Origin: Brachionus manjavacas
Lineage: Eukaryota > Rotifera > Eurotatoria > Ploima > Brachionidae
DNA length: 64,000 bases
Direction: 5' to 3'
Assembly (NCBI GenBank): GCA_019054805.1
Contig: JAHQIY010000006.1
Coordinates: 4,464,001-4,528,000 of the forward strand
Shown here: piece by piece, positions 13,355-24,409 of the stretch
Layout of the letters: each line of letters begins with the position of its first letter
Position numbering within the stretch: position 1 is the first letter of the stretch
Program-made: the position numbers and the translations under genes
Notes under the pieces: generated by a model
Told to the model about the DNA's origin: nothing
The model's input: the letters and a program-made list of their open reading frames with translations, nothing else
Databases searched by the model: none

Positions 13355-16300
13355 TTAGATATACCACAGATGGAATGTTCTTATCTGCATGGGATTAAAC
13401 TTGAACAAAAAGGGATTCGAACTTTCTTTTCGCTTTCCATTTTGATTCTGTTCACTTTTGATAATGTAATTATCCAGTTCAGAGTCTGATTTCCAAGAAA
13501 GACGGTCATTGAGTTCTTCTACTTTCATATTAGCTCCCAAAGATAATTCTTCAACTCCCACAACATTAAAACTTTCACTAAAAAACTCTCTTAGATCAAC
13601 ACTGACTGGCTGCGACAAAATTTTGTCCTCTTCTTTTTCATAAAAATGCTCTAAACGAACTACAAACGAATTTTCCAATTGATTATCCAACTCAAGATCT
13701 TTTGCTAGTGTCAACAGATGAATATTTGGCGAAAGAGCCATGCTAACCGGACTCCAGCCAGCCAATTTTTTTATATTTTTATTAGAGTCAAGCGTGGTAA
13801 AAATAGTCAATGGTCTATTATTCACTCTGTGAGAAAGTTCTCTGTGTAAAGCTGCACTATTTTCCACAGAATCGAATATTAACTTCATATTTCCTTTAAT
13901 AATCAATCCTTTCCCGTCTTTTCCTTTTTCATTTAAAGGTTCAGCAACACCCAACGCATCATCAAATAGAGTTCTTCGATGCAGCATAACTTCAATGCTA
14001 CCATCTCTAATCGAAGAGCCACCATGACTTCTATCAGTGACCAAAGTTAATTGTCTTAATTGATTGCTCATGTGCCTGGTATTTCGTTTAGGCTCGTCAC
14101 GAATAAAAATTCTACTATTTACTGGAAAATAATTTCCTGATATTTTTTCGGTCTGGTTCAAGCTCCAAGTAGGACGATAATTTCTCTTGCGTTTTAGAAT
14201 TTCTCGTCCATTAGAGTCCGTGTAAAACAAAGAATTGGAGCTTAAATCCGAGTCAAATTTGATCACAATCTCTCTACCAACTTTATCATCCACATTGATA
14301 GGCCCCACTTGCCATTCAAATTCCACATTTTTGTCGTCTTTATACAGCCGAATTGTTTGACTTATCCATTCATTGTAAATTTGATGGACCTCATTAAACA
14401 ACTCTCCATTATAAACCCTAAAATTTTTTACAGTCAAAGGCTGACATGAGCTGTTCTTCGGTCTAAAAACATATGCACCCGATGCCTGAAAAATTGGCTC
14501 TGAATTATTACCTGACATGGACTCATAGATACAAAAATATTGTTCTAGAGGCGAACTTAGAGAGTTATCCTTATTTTTAATACTAAGCAAATTTCCATTT
14601 GAATCAAAATTTAATTCAAGATGCTCATTTGAAAGTATTACTTCCCTCATCGGCTCGGCCGGTTTGATGACTAATTTCTCTACTGAATTTTTACAAATAC
14701 GGTATATCTTAACTCCCAGAGGTCGCTGCTCTGCTTTCCAAACGAGATTATACTCAGCTTTAGAGTCTCGTTCTGGAATAGCTTTTGTTTCATTGTAAAC
14801 TGGTGTATATTGAATTAGTTCTTTATTTCCACTCTCTACATCAATTACCTGATAGGTGGCATCTACTGTGGGAATTTGAATCCAAGTTTGGACCTCTCTT
14901 GGCAATGGATTGTACAATATCAGTGCAATATTGTCATAATTTTCGATTTCACACTGAGAAATATTCAATAATGGACAGATAAAAATTGGTTCATCAGCAT
15001 GAGCACCATACAGTTTAAATAAAATGCCATCAAATGCTTTCCTAATTACATCAATACATTTATTAATGCCTCTTGATAGACGTTTTGAATAGTCATTGGC
15101 AACATGTTGTCTTTCAGTGCCTGATACAGCATCATGATGCTGTAAAATTCCCATTTCTCTTTCCAGTAAATTAATAGCATTCTTAGTGTCCTCATCTTCT
15201 AAATTGGCAAAAGTAACCAATTGCCTAACAGTTTGTAAGTAATTGTTGGTTCGTCTGACAAAGTCTTTTAATGCTGATCGACTGGTAAAGTATCCAGTCC
15301 AGAATGAGTGCGGTCTGTGAGCATATGGAAAGAAATCGTCATATTTGAGGGGCCATGTGGTGTTCTCTTTGTGCAGGGAATACATGTAGCAAGCAGGTGT
15401 TGAATAGAATATGTTCACATTGCTTTCATTTGATTGTTGTTTATTTACGTAATATATGAGCTTGTCTAAATTTTTGTACCACATATGAGCATTTGAATAC
15501 TGAAAATCAGAGCCCATTGTCATGATTAAATTTTTGGTCTTGTACCATTCAGCTTGGCTATGAGTGTATTCAAGGAATTGTTTAACTTTGTCATCTACAT
15601 TGTAGTCATCGAGATCCGGATCATCCATCATTGGATCGTCACCACAATATATGTCAAAGCAAAAACCTGGCGGAGGTCCGTAACCATTGGGCAAAATTCC
15701 GGTGAAAATTCTTCCTGCCTCTCCCAAGTTAGAGCTAGCTTGCCACAGCATTTCTCTGGACTTGGTCTGAGTCCTAAAGTCAGAGTCTTGATAATCAATT
15801 CGGCCTAAGAATAGACCATCAAAACCGAACTGGGCAAATAGAGATCCATGTTCTCGCGAATGACCAAATGGATCTATTTGCCAAGCAGATCTTGGTCGAG
15901 CACATTTTCCAAATTCTTTTAGAATAAAATTTAATCCCAAAGCCTGTTGATCAATCATATCGTTATAATAGGGTGTTGCTTCGTCATCCATTACCCTTTC
16001 ATATTTTATTTATTAATTAATTTAATTTAATTAATAAATTTACCATGCTCCTATAACAAACTCCAATCGGCCTTCATCAACTAGGGTTCTTACTAATTGT
16101 TTTGTTTTTTCGTCTTGTTCTTTCCACCATCTGGACATATACGCCATTTCAACATAGACAAATCTTTTGCTAGGGTCTTTTTCTAGCTCACTTACAACAG
16201 TATCTAGTTAAAATTTTAATTGTTTTATTTTTTTATTCTTATTCGGTACCTAAGACATATTGGACAGAGGCAGTCTGTTGGCCATTGTTTGCTCCATAGT

Positions 16301-16496
16301 AATATTGGTCCACAGTTTTTAGCCAGCCAGCATCGTCATGTGTATGGGGTACCAAATGAACATTAATCATTCCAGGTTTTCCCAAATCGCAGTTTTTAAA
16401 AGGAGAGCCGCAACTTTGTCCTGAAACTTCGCAAAAACAAAATATTGTGCCAAGTATAATGGCCAAAACAATAATATGTCTCGATTCAGAGCCCAT
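13355..16496 (-). CDS. MAN2B1: Lysosomal alpha-mannosidase (glycoside hydrolase family 38)
   Basis: Predicted to hydrolyse terminal alpha-mannose from N-glycans in the lysosome. Three exons: 16,496-16,250, 16,203-16,044 and 15,995-13,355, joined over 46- and 48-bp GT-AG introns, give about 1,015 residues, matching the family (human MAN2B1 about 1,011). The N-terminus has a hydrophobic signal peptide (residues about 8-25), then HTHDDAGW at 51-58, the conserved zinc-binding segment of GH38. [13 protein letters not shown] follows, with Asp177 at the position of the catalytic nucleophile, and later [13 protein letters not shown], the GH38 middle-domain signature. The C-terminal beta-sandwich part is full length and ends in LWYI. 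The gene is divergent from the gene at 17,585 with about 1.1 kb between starts. All signatures are intact and the gene looks functional. Family assignment is secure; the lysosomal subtype is inferred from length and the HSREH context. Confidence 0.95.
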
Positions 16497-17584
16497 AATC
16501 CGCTCAAAAACTTAATTGAAAATAAATTAAATAAATATTTTTTTCAGCAGTTTATATACGAAATTTTTATTTTGAAATAAAAATAGGTGTAATCCATTTT
16601 TAAAAAATTTATACATATTTTATATTTATAAATCACATGACTTAATGAATTTTATTTAAGCTAAAAATTATTTGTTTTGTACCACCAAGATAAGAGTGTA
16701 CCAAAATAGAGCTTCAAAAATTATCAATAAAACAAATAATCTAATCCAATATTTTGTTATCAAAACGGACTATGATAGATCAATTGTCCAAAATCATAGG
16801 TTTGAAATTTAATATAGGTGTGTCTATCAATAACTGAGTCTTTTTAACATTTTAAAAGTACAAAATGTATTTGATTGACTTTATTATTATAATTTAAAAG
16901 AATAATGACTAAAAGGAAAGAAATTTTAGAAAAATAAAAAATTTAACTTTAAAATATGATAGATTATTCAACAAATTCTAATATCATCTTTTGAAAAGAG
17001 ATTGATAAAACTTAATTTTATTGAAAAATTTCATATTCATAATGAATGCAGATCTAAATTCAAAAAAGACGATGTTAATAATAAAATTTATTTATTTTAA
17101 TTATTTTCTGTAAAATATTTACCATTAAAATTTTATTGATTACACCAAAGAACATCAATCAATTAGTTCACTTAACATTTAAAGTACTCATTTTTATTAC
17201 TATAAGATAAGAAACAATGATTATTATTTAAATTCAAATATTTAAAAAAAATCATCAATTAATCATTTAATTTAATAACTAGACATTTGAATTTTTAAAA
17301 GTAGCTTTATAGACCATCAGAATCTTTTGAATTTGCAGCATTCAAAATTATACAATGATCATCAACTTTCGAATATTTTAAATATCTCATTTAAAATTAA
17401 TTTAGTAACTAAATCATAAAATAAGCAATCTAAAAAAGTTAAAGTTTAAGACAAATTTTGAGTCGCTTTTTTAAAAAATTAAAATTTTTAAATTTTAAAT
17501 ATTTTGCGCAACTTTTTAAATATTTTGTCGAAGAAAGAATTCAAGTATCATTTAGCTGAGATTTTTTTATTAAATTAAGCAGCC
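16497..17584. other. Divergent intergenic spacer
   Basis: A/T-rich spacer between two genes transcribed away from each other; it must hold both promoters. I see no distinct TATA-type or other element that stands out from the A/T background, and no extra gene. Confidence 0.5.
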
Positions 17585-18415
17585 ATGTCCAAAACACGAA
17601 ATACCAGGTCTAAAAAGCAAAATGAAATCCCTCAACAAGAAGCTGCTCAGGAAATAAACACGGATACCAAGGATGAATCGAAAGAGTAAATTAAATAGCG
17701 ATTTAGTAAAACTAAAAAATTAATTTTTTCAAGTAAATTAAAATCAGTATTAACAGAGAATAATGAATCAGGAACTTTTGAAAAAAGAGTTTTGAGACCC
17801 AAACGATCATACTCCTCTCTGCCCAAATCACAAGCGGCGCTACCACCAAATCCAAAGACAAAAAATAATCGGAAAAGAAAAAATTCCTCAGAAGCAGTAA
17901 TAGCTAAAAAAAATGAAGAAGAAAGTGAAGAAGGCAAGGGAATTGAAAAAAAATCTAGCAAAAAAATTCCTGCTTTGTTCGAAGATAGCCCTGATGAAAA
18001 TGAAGAAAATGTTCCTGCTAAAAAAACAGGACAAAAAACTAAAACCCGTAAAACATCAAATAATAAACTGAAGAAATGTGAGTCAGCCTCAAATTTAAGT
18101 GTGAGTGCGACGGCTACAGCTATAGTCAATTCTGTAATTTCTAACTCAAGCTCAATCAATGAACAAACAGCTCCAAAGTCCATAATGAAAACCAAGCAGA
18201 ACAAAAGTGAAGAAACTGAGGAAAACAAAAAACCCAAAAGAGGGGTTAAGATTCAGGATGATTTGGTAAAATCCGAATTACTAGGAGTAAAAATTGATAA
18301 ACACAAATATTCGGCTTCGACAAGTACTCCCAGTGGTCTAAGACGCAAACCACTCAAAGCTCCTCAGGATGTGTCAATGATTTGTAAGCCAGAGACTCCA
18401 GAGGTAATTTCATAG
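17585..18415 (+). CDS. Small basic Lys/Ser-rich protein, family uncertain
   Basis: Two exons, 17,585-17,685 and 17,734-18,415, joined across a 48-bp GT-AG intron, encode 260 residues starting MSKTRNTRSKKQNEIPQQEA. The protein is low-complexity, highly charged and Lys/Glu/Ser-rich throughout, without signal peptide, membrane segment or globular domain, so a nuclear disordered protein is likely. Two short motifs, RPKRSYSSLPK (about residue 55) and SASTSTPSGLRRKPLK (near the C-terminus), recall a neighbouring pair of motifs in vertebrate sororin (RSYSRL and SASTSTPGRRS), a cohesin regulator, but here they lie about 170 residues apart and the sororin C-terminal domain is not visible, so I do not assign it. 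The splice join restores one frame without stops, supporting a real gene. A minus-strand open frame of 196 codons over the same DNA is a shadow. Confidence 0.75.
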
Positions 18416-19650
18416 AGAAGGATTTTAAAATGATCCAGGCAATGTAAGAATTCTTTTAATTGTGGAAATCTTTGAAAAATCACTTTTTATGAGATCATAA
18501 AACTCAATAATTTTTCTAAAATTCATTTTTTTAAACGGATAATTTCAACTTTTTTTTCTATGAACTTTTTTTTGTCTAACTCTAAAATACCTAGCAATTG
18601 ATTTAAAGTTTTTTTCTAAATTAACACGGATTTATAAATTTTATATCTCACTTTTTTAAATAAATAATTTTTTTAAATGTTTTTTTTTTGTGAGAAAATT
18701 ATAAAGAAATTCATTCGAATCATTTAATCTAAGCAAAGGTTTTTTTTCATCTAAGATCAAGAAGCTTGTCTGATTTCTTAGAAAAATGGGCTTTTGTTTG
18801 AAATCAAAATTTCCTGTTAGGATAAATTAATTTGATAATTTTGAATCAACAAAAACTTAAAATTTTGCACCATTCTTTTCATATTTAAAAATCATGTTTT
18901 TTATATTTTAAAAATTTATATTTTTAACACCAGAATTTTTTTCAAAAGCGAATTTTTATTTAAAAAAATTTGCCGATTCCACTGAAAATGATAAAAAAAT
19001 TCTTTTTTTAATTTTTCCTAGTACTTATTTAATTGAAGAATCCGATTGTTTGATTAATTTTTCTTTAATATTTATACTTGAACTATTATAAATTGAAATT
19101 AACCAAAAAAAAGTGTGTTGATATTTAGGAGTCTTAGGAGTGAAAAATCCCCTACTCGAAAATTTTCAAAAATACTTCTTTTTAAATATTTTTGGTTCCT
19201 AAACAACAAATTAAAAATGCTGAGACCGGAAACATTCGCTTCATTTCTTTGAATAAAATCAAAATTTCTTAAAATTATAAAAACAGAAATTTCATTAAAT
19301 CACTAGGCTGTTTCATAGATTTACTTGATTTTTTTTAATTTCTAATTTATCTATACCACAATTTAATATGAATTTAATAATCAAAATAAATAATTCAAAA
19401 CAAAATTTTCATTTTTGGTTTTTATTAAAATTAACTAATGAAGTATTATGGTTTTATAATTTACGAAATTTTGAAAAAATAATTTATAATAGCTTTTACA
19501 ATATATTGTTACAATAGACTAGATATTAATATTTTTTATTATTATTTTCATTACCAAAAAAGATATATTGGCTTTTTTTAATTCCTATTGTAGTTTTTTA
19601 TAATTTTAAATTCTACCTTTACTCGAACATTTTTTGCTATAATAGCCAAG
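18416..19650. other. Spacer, nothing recognised
   Basis: Very A/T-rich with many homopolymer runs. No coding frame, RNA gene or mobile-element part recognised on either strand. Confidence 0.5.
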
Positions 19651-19652
19651 AG

Positions 19653-19712
19653 CAGAGTTGTTTTTAAGTCACAAGTCTTAAGTCAAGTCAAGTCATGACT
19701 TTGACTTAAATT
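19653..19712 (+). repeat. AAGTC-repeat transposon-like end
   Basis: The stretch opens CAGAGTTGTTTTTAAGTCAC and continues with several overlapping copies of AAGTC and its complement GACTT. CAGnG starts followed by AAGTC clusters are typical of one end of some hAT DNA transposons. It lies immediately left of the pogo relic, whose own left inverted repeat is not seen, suggesting a nested or replaced end. No hAT transposase is nearby. Confidence 0.4.
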
Positions 19713-20633
19713 TTTGTGACTTATCATCCGATACAGACCCGAAAAAACGTAAATCTTTTACACTTGAAACGAAGGTTGATATAATTAAAAAACATGAAAA
19801 AAATATTTCAACTACAGAACTGGCGAAAAAATACAACTGTAGTTCATCTACAATTTCAACTATATTAAAATCAAAAGCAAAAATTATGGAACATTATGAA
19901 AAAAATTTTGTCGGTCCAGAAAAAAAATGAATTAAACTATCAAATTACGATGACGTCGATCAAGCTGTAGTTTTTTGGTTTAATCAAGTAACAAAATATA
20001 AAAACGTTACAATCAGTGGTCTCGAAATCCAATTACAAGCATTGAAATTCTCGATTATGCTGGGTCATCTAGATTTCAAAGCCAAGACTCTAACGACGAA
20101 GAAAAAAAGAATATTGAGAAATTTAAAATTATGTAAAAAAACTCGATTTTGATCAATACGCATATGTTTCTATTGACGCAGAACTTCCAGCTTTTGGTAC
20201 ATAAAGCGACGAAGAAATAGTAAAAAAAGCTGGCTGTGATGATCAACTTAATATAGCGACTGATTCAGACGAAGATGAAATTTCAAAACCAACTATTAAT
20301 TCAAAAGAGGCTTTAGATAAAATTAACGACTTGAGAATTTTTTTTTTTTAAATAATAGCGATTGTTCTAGTTTTATCAATAATTTGTTTAGTATGGAAAA
20401 CTTTTTGATTGATAATGCTTTTACTAAACAACCTACTTTGAATGAGTTTTTGTCAAATAAAAAAATTAATTTTTCCATTTTATTTTGTTTTATTTTTTCT
20501 TTTTTTTAAACATTATTTTTCCAAAATAAACTTTGAAAAAAAAAGTTTTCTTAATCCTTTAACATGTAAATTTTGATACAACGAATACCAAAATTTCGAA
20601 CCGACCCTTTCGTTATACCGAGGTACGACTGTA
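19713..20633 (+). mobile_element. Dead pogo/Tigger-type DNA transposon with internal deletion
   Basis: The plus strand encodes a CENP-B-like N-terminal helix-turn-helix (KRKSFTLETKVDIIKKHEKN ... STTELAKKYNCSSSTIS), an in-frame TGA at 19,928-19,930, then the second DNA-binding domain (DDVDQAVVFWFNQV ... ISGLEIQLQALKF ... LGHLDFKA). From about 20,150 the frame resumes in the acidic C-terminal part (ATDSDEDEISKP ... KEALDKINDLRIF) and ends with KQPTLNEFLS, matching the usual end of Tigger/pogo transposases. The whole DDE catalytic core is missing. The right end, 20,594-20,631, reads as the complement of a Tigger inverted repeat (CAGTCGTACCTCGGTATAAC) followed by TA, the expected target site. The left inverted repeat was not found. 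Confidence 0.85.
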
Positions 20634-20841
20634 ATGAGTTAAGTTTATAAATAAATGGATTTAGTGAACCAAAATCATACCCTCAAAATTTTAATTTTGA
20701 AAAATTAATTGATTAAAATTTTATTAAATTAAATTTGATAGTTTGATTAAATTTTTTTTACAAATTTAGTTACAATTAAGTTACAAGATAATTGAAAAAA
20801 TTTCAAAATTCTAATTTCTAATACAATATATAATACAAATT

Positions 20842-22047
20842 TTATGAATAAGAAACACCAATCGATAAACCATTATGTTTTTGTCTAAAATAAAGTTCTT
20901 TAGTCAACATGGATACAATACATGGGATCTGTTTCTTTCCGTTCATGGTCGACTCATTTGTATTCGATTCATAGTGATAAGCAACTCTTCTGTTTACAGC
21001 AGTTAAAATTTGCATTATTTCGGCATTCTTTCCGCACTCATTCAGAACATGGCACAGTGATTGTATAAACCAAGATCCATTAAGAGAATTTCTCCAAGAA
21101 AAATAACCAGAAATGGTGGAATAGGCAATCAAAAAGTCAGCTTCAACTGGAATTTTGTTAACATACTGAATCTCATACGGATTAGAGTCAATTCCTTCCA
21201 TCAGCTGATTGCCTCTACATGCTTGGATAAAAAAAATCTTGGGCTTTCCTGCCAAACTTCTGTTTAACTTAAATGGATGAATTAACTTCTCAATTTCGAT
21301 TTCCTTGTCTACACCATAAATAACCCCATCTTCACCATGAGACATAAATACGCTCATAAAACAATCCGAATCGGAATGATCCGATTTGGCGTACCTGAGC
21401 ATTATTTCTCTAATTAAACTAGCAGAACAATTGTGAAAAACTCTGGTCTCAAAACCAAGCTTTTTGAGAGTGTTTTCCAAGGATGCAGCATCCACATCAG
21501 TTCCATCGCGGACTGGCATGTCCAATCTGAGATCAAATCTTTTATTGTTGATAATGACTGCATAGCCGCGTCTGGCATGGTTCATTCGGTATTCAGGCTC
21601 ATCGGCAAAACGTGCAATCTCTTTAGGTTTCTGATCTAATGACAATTTGTCGATTTTTATGTCAACTTCCTGGTTCAAGCCACTCGGAGTTAGCTTAGAA
21701 GTGTAAAAAAACGTTTCAGTAGTCAAATTAAGCGGACTTTGATTCTGTTGATTCTCATTCAAGGTTAAACTTTCGAATGGTTTGTTCAAAAGTCTGTCAG
21801 ATGGATAGCCAAAGTTCATATTGCCGACAGTACACGGTTTTGAGTTTTCGTCAGTTCGTATTTGTTGCGCAATTTTTGTTGATTCGCTCTGTCCTATTTT
21901 GGTATCTAAATTTTTAAGAGCGGTTTTAGACTTTTTTTTAAGCGGACTCCCCCATGTTCTTGATCTTTTGCTGAATTTAATTAGTTTTGGAGCGCTGGAA
22001 CTCTGGTTTGAAGATGAACTAAATCGGTTGACTAAATTCGAAAACAT
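20842..22047 (-). CDS. Executioner-type caspase (C14 cysteine protease)
   Basis: A single uninterrupted exon encodes 401 residues; the start chosen is the first ATG (22,047), since the frame upstream carries only a TTG directly after a stop. Residues 1-155 form a basic, Ser/Asn-rich prodomain with no recognisable CARD or DED. The protease domain begins RRGYAVIINNKRFD (about 159), with the S1-pocket Arg in MPVRDGTDVDA (Arg180), the catalytic His in SHGEDG (His237) and the catalytic Cys in QACRGN (Cys277). The small-subunit landmark SWRNSLNGSWFIQSL (about 317) is almost identical to caspase-3/7, supporting Asp specificity and an executioner-like role in apoptosis. The interdomain linker is short; EGID (Asp287) is a candidate processing site. 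All catalytic residues are present, so it looks active. The long prodomain is unusual for executioners, so assignment to one subfamily is inference. Confidence 0.93.
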   Translation of the reverse strand: MFSNLVNRFSSSSNQSSSAPKLIKFSKRSRTWGSPLKKKSKTALKNLDTKIGQSESTKIAQQIRTDENSKPCTVGNMNFGYPSDRLLNKPFESLTLNENQQNQSPLNLTTETFFYTSKLTPSGLNQEVDIKIDKLSLDQKPKEIARFADEPEYRMNHARRGYAVIINNKRFDLRLDMPVRDGTDVDAASLENTLKKLGFETRVFHNCSASLIREIMLRYAKSDHSDSDCFMSVFMSHGEDGVIYGVDKEIEIEKLIHPFKLNRSLAGKPKIFFIQACRGNQLMEGIDSNPYEIQYVNKIPVEADFLIAYSTISGYFSWRNSLNGSWFIQSLCHVLNECGKNAEIMQILTAVNRRVAYHYESNTNESTMNGKKQIPCIVSMLTKELYFRQKHNGLSIGVSYS

Positions 22048-24409
22048 TCTCGGTTTTTGTTTTATTTTTTGGCAATATTTAGACAATTATAAGCGTAATT
22101 TTTTTTATGATATTAAGATATAATAGCCATTTTTTTCTTCTGTAGTAAATTTGAATTACGTATTATGAATGAAAAAAAAATGCACAAACTTGTCTTTTTT
22201 AATGGTATTAAGGTAATCTTTTTAAGAAATATATACAAATATATAAATCTGCTTTACATTTAAAAGGGTAATAATTAGAAAGAATGAACTAATGCATATT
22301 CGTAGAAGCTACTACTCTTATTAATGATATGCGATTATTTCCTTTTAAAGGTACGACTCTTGTCTGTAAAATAGCTTTTAAGATTAAATAAATATACAAA
22401 AGTTATTAATTATAAACTTTTGCGGATTTTTTCGCTGGATAGAATAAACTGTGAGTATTAAGTGAATAGTGAAGCTAAAATTCTAGTCTTAATATTGACC
22501 ATCATAAACAAACAATTCGTATTTTTTTATCTTATTCATTAATATCATCGAAAATTAAAAAAAAAATATTATAAAAAAATAAACTAACTAACAAGCGACT
22601 TATAGCTTTGTGAAATTTTGACACAAAAGCATACAAATTTTATTAAGCAAAGAATTTATAGAAAATGAGATAAATATAGAAACAATGGAAATTTAATTTT
22701 TGATTTACTTGCAGATTTTATATCTAATTTTATCAAATATATTTTATGAGCTTTTGGTGCATAAATGTGTTAATAATACTGCTGCAGAACACATTCATTG
22801 TTTTAATATCCCCGTGATATTTGTTACAACTGGTGTAAATCAAGTAGCTATTTAATCTTCATTTCTATATTGATGATCTTCTAATTAGCTCAGTTGACTT
22901 TCATGTACAAATTCCTTTAGATATTTGTGAAGAATAAATTTAACTCTAATAGAACAAAAATTTTTAGCTTTAGCTTTCAATTATTTGAGTCTGGGTCGTT
23001 ATTTTAACTAAATGAATCCGAACTTGAAGAAGCAAATCAGTTTGAATACTTGGAATTCATTATAGATTCTAATATCCACATCAACAAACATCACCATGTC
23101 AGTTACCGAATTTCCTCATTTAATATCCTATGGGCTTACAATTAAATGAAACTAGATATGAAACTAAGTGAAACATGGTAAATTTAAAAATGAAAGATTT
23201 TCGAGTAATAATTGTTAACATAAGCGATTTGGATTCTTTTTTTAAACTTGATAGTTAAAGGAGTTTATTTTTTATAAAAAGTCAAAATATATACAGATTA
23301 TAATTTAAAATATTTAAAAAACTAAAACTTATTTTTTAAAGATGCTTCACATAAATTCATTCACGTATTCTAAATAATGCCCAAGGAAAATTATAATTAA
23401 GATAAATTAAATTATATCAAATAATGTCCCATGAGATATTAAGTCTTTTCCCTCCGATTTGGCATTTATATCCAAGTACTTCATAATTGAAACCTGAAAA
23501 ATTACAGTGAATAAAAATAAACTTAAAGAAAACCCTAAGAGAAATCTGATTTGTAATAATGGTATATCTACTAATGGTGTATAGATTCAATTTAGTTATG
23601 TCTTAACATTTTAAAAATTCAAACATTACAGAATTCTCTTAAATGAACTAATTTAAATAAAAGAAATTCATGAATTTTGGTCCAAGTTACCATGTTTCAT
23701 CGACCCCAATTTTGGTAGGAAGAGTTGAAAAATGTTCTCTCAAATACGTGGACGGAACCATTTAGGGTTCCTATCAAATTCGAATACAGGTACCATTGGA
23801 TTGTTTCCAAACACTAGTTTTTATTTCGCATAAAGTAAGCATTCAATTGAAAGATTATAAAATTAAAAACATAATAATGAGTAATAATATATAATACAAC
23901 CATTCAGTCGTTTATATAGGGCTTCCTAAAGTCAGAATAATATTAATTCAATAAATATATAAACTGGAAAATAATATATGGGATAATAAAGACAACTATT
24001 GATAACATAAATTAATTTAGCATAAGAAGCTGCGAATTCAGTAATTAAAAAAAGATATTTTCTCTTCAAAAACTAATAAAACTTCGCTAAAGTAAATAAT
24101 TTTGAAACCAAATATCAAATTATTATTAAAAAATAAAATATGGCCAAATATTAAAGAGACATTGATTTGTGGTGTTTTTTTTTAAAAAAGAGTTTAGATT
24201 TCAAAAATTATACAACAAAGATCAAAATTTAAATTATTAACTAATGATTTTAATTTTTAGACTTTACACCAAAAATTTAAAAATTTAAATTTAATAAATT
24301 TTTACCAAAAAAAATTTATTCAAATTTAATAAAAAACATTTCATTTTTTAGACATACTTTATATTTATTTTAAAAAATAAATTTTTAAACCTATTTAAAA
24401 TTTAGCTCT
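22048..24409. other. Spacer with one LINE relic
   Basis: A/T-rich spacer between the caspase and the end of TIMELESS. Apart from the RT relic at 22,730-23,170, no gene, RNA or repeat was recognised. Confidence 0.5.
22730..23170 (+). mobile_element. Decayed LINE reverse-transcriptase fragment
   Basis: Plus-strand pieces resemble the second half of a non-LTR RT. GVNQVAI followed in another frame by a 'LY-IDDLLI' type string mirrors the 'G-QG--LSP-LF--YIDDL' block, and farther on ESELEEANQFEYLEFIIDSN matches the 'V--FKYLG--ID' block that follows the RT palm. Several stops and frame changes separate the pieces, so the element is long dead. It is not closely similar to the LINE at 51,188-53,275. 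Clade not assignable by eye. Confidence 0.5.

Noticed and set aside
17647-18237. 196-codon minus-strand frame with hydrophobic composition
   Set aside because: Shadow of the Lys/Ser/Glu-rich gene on the plus strand; hydrophobicity arises from reading Lys/Glu codons in antisense.
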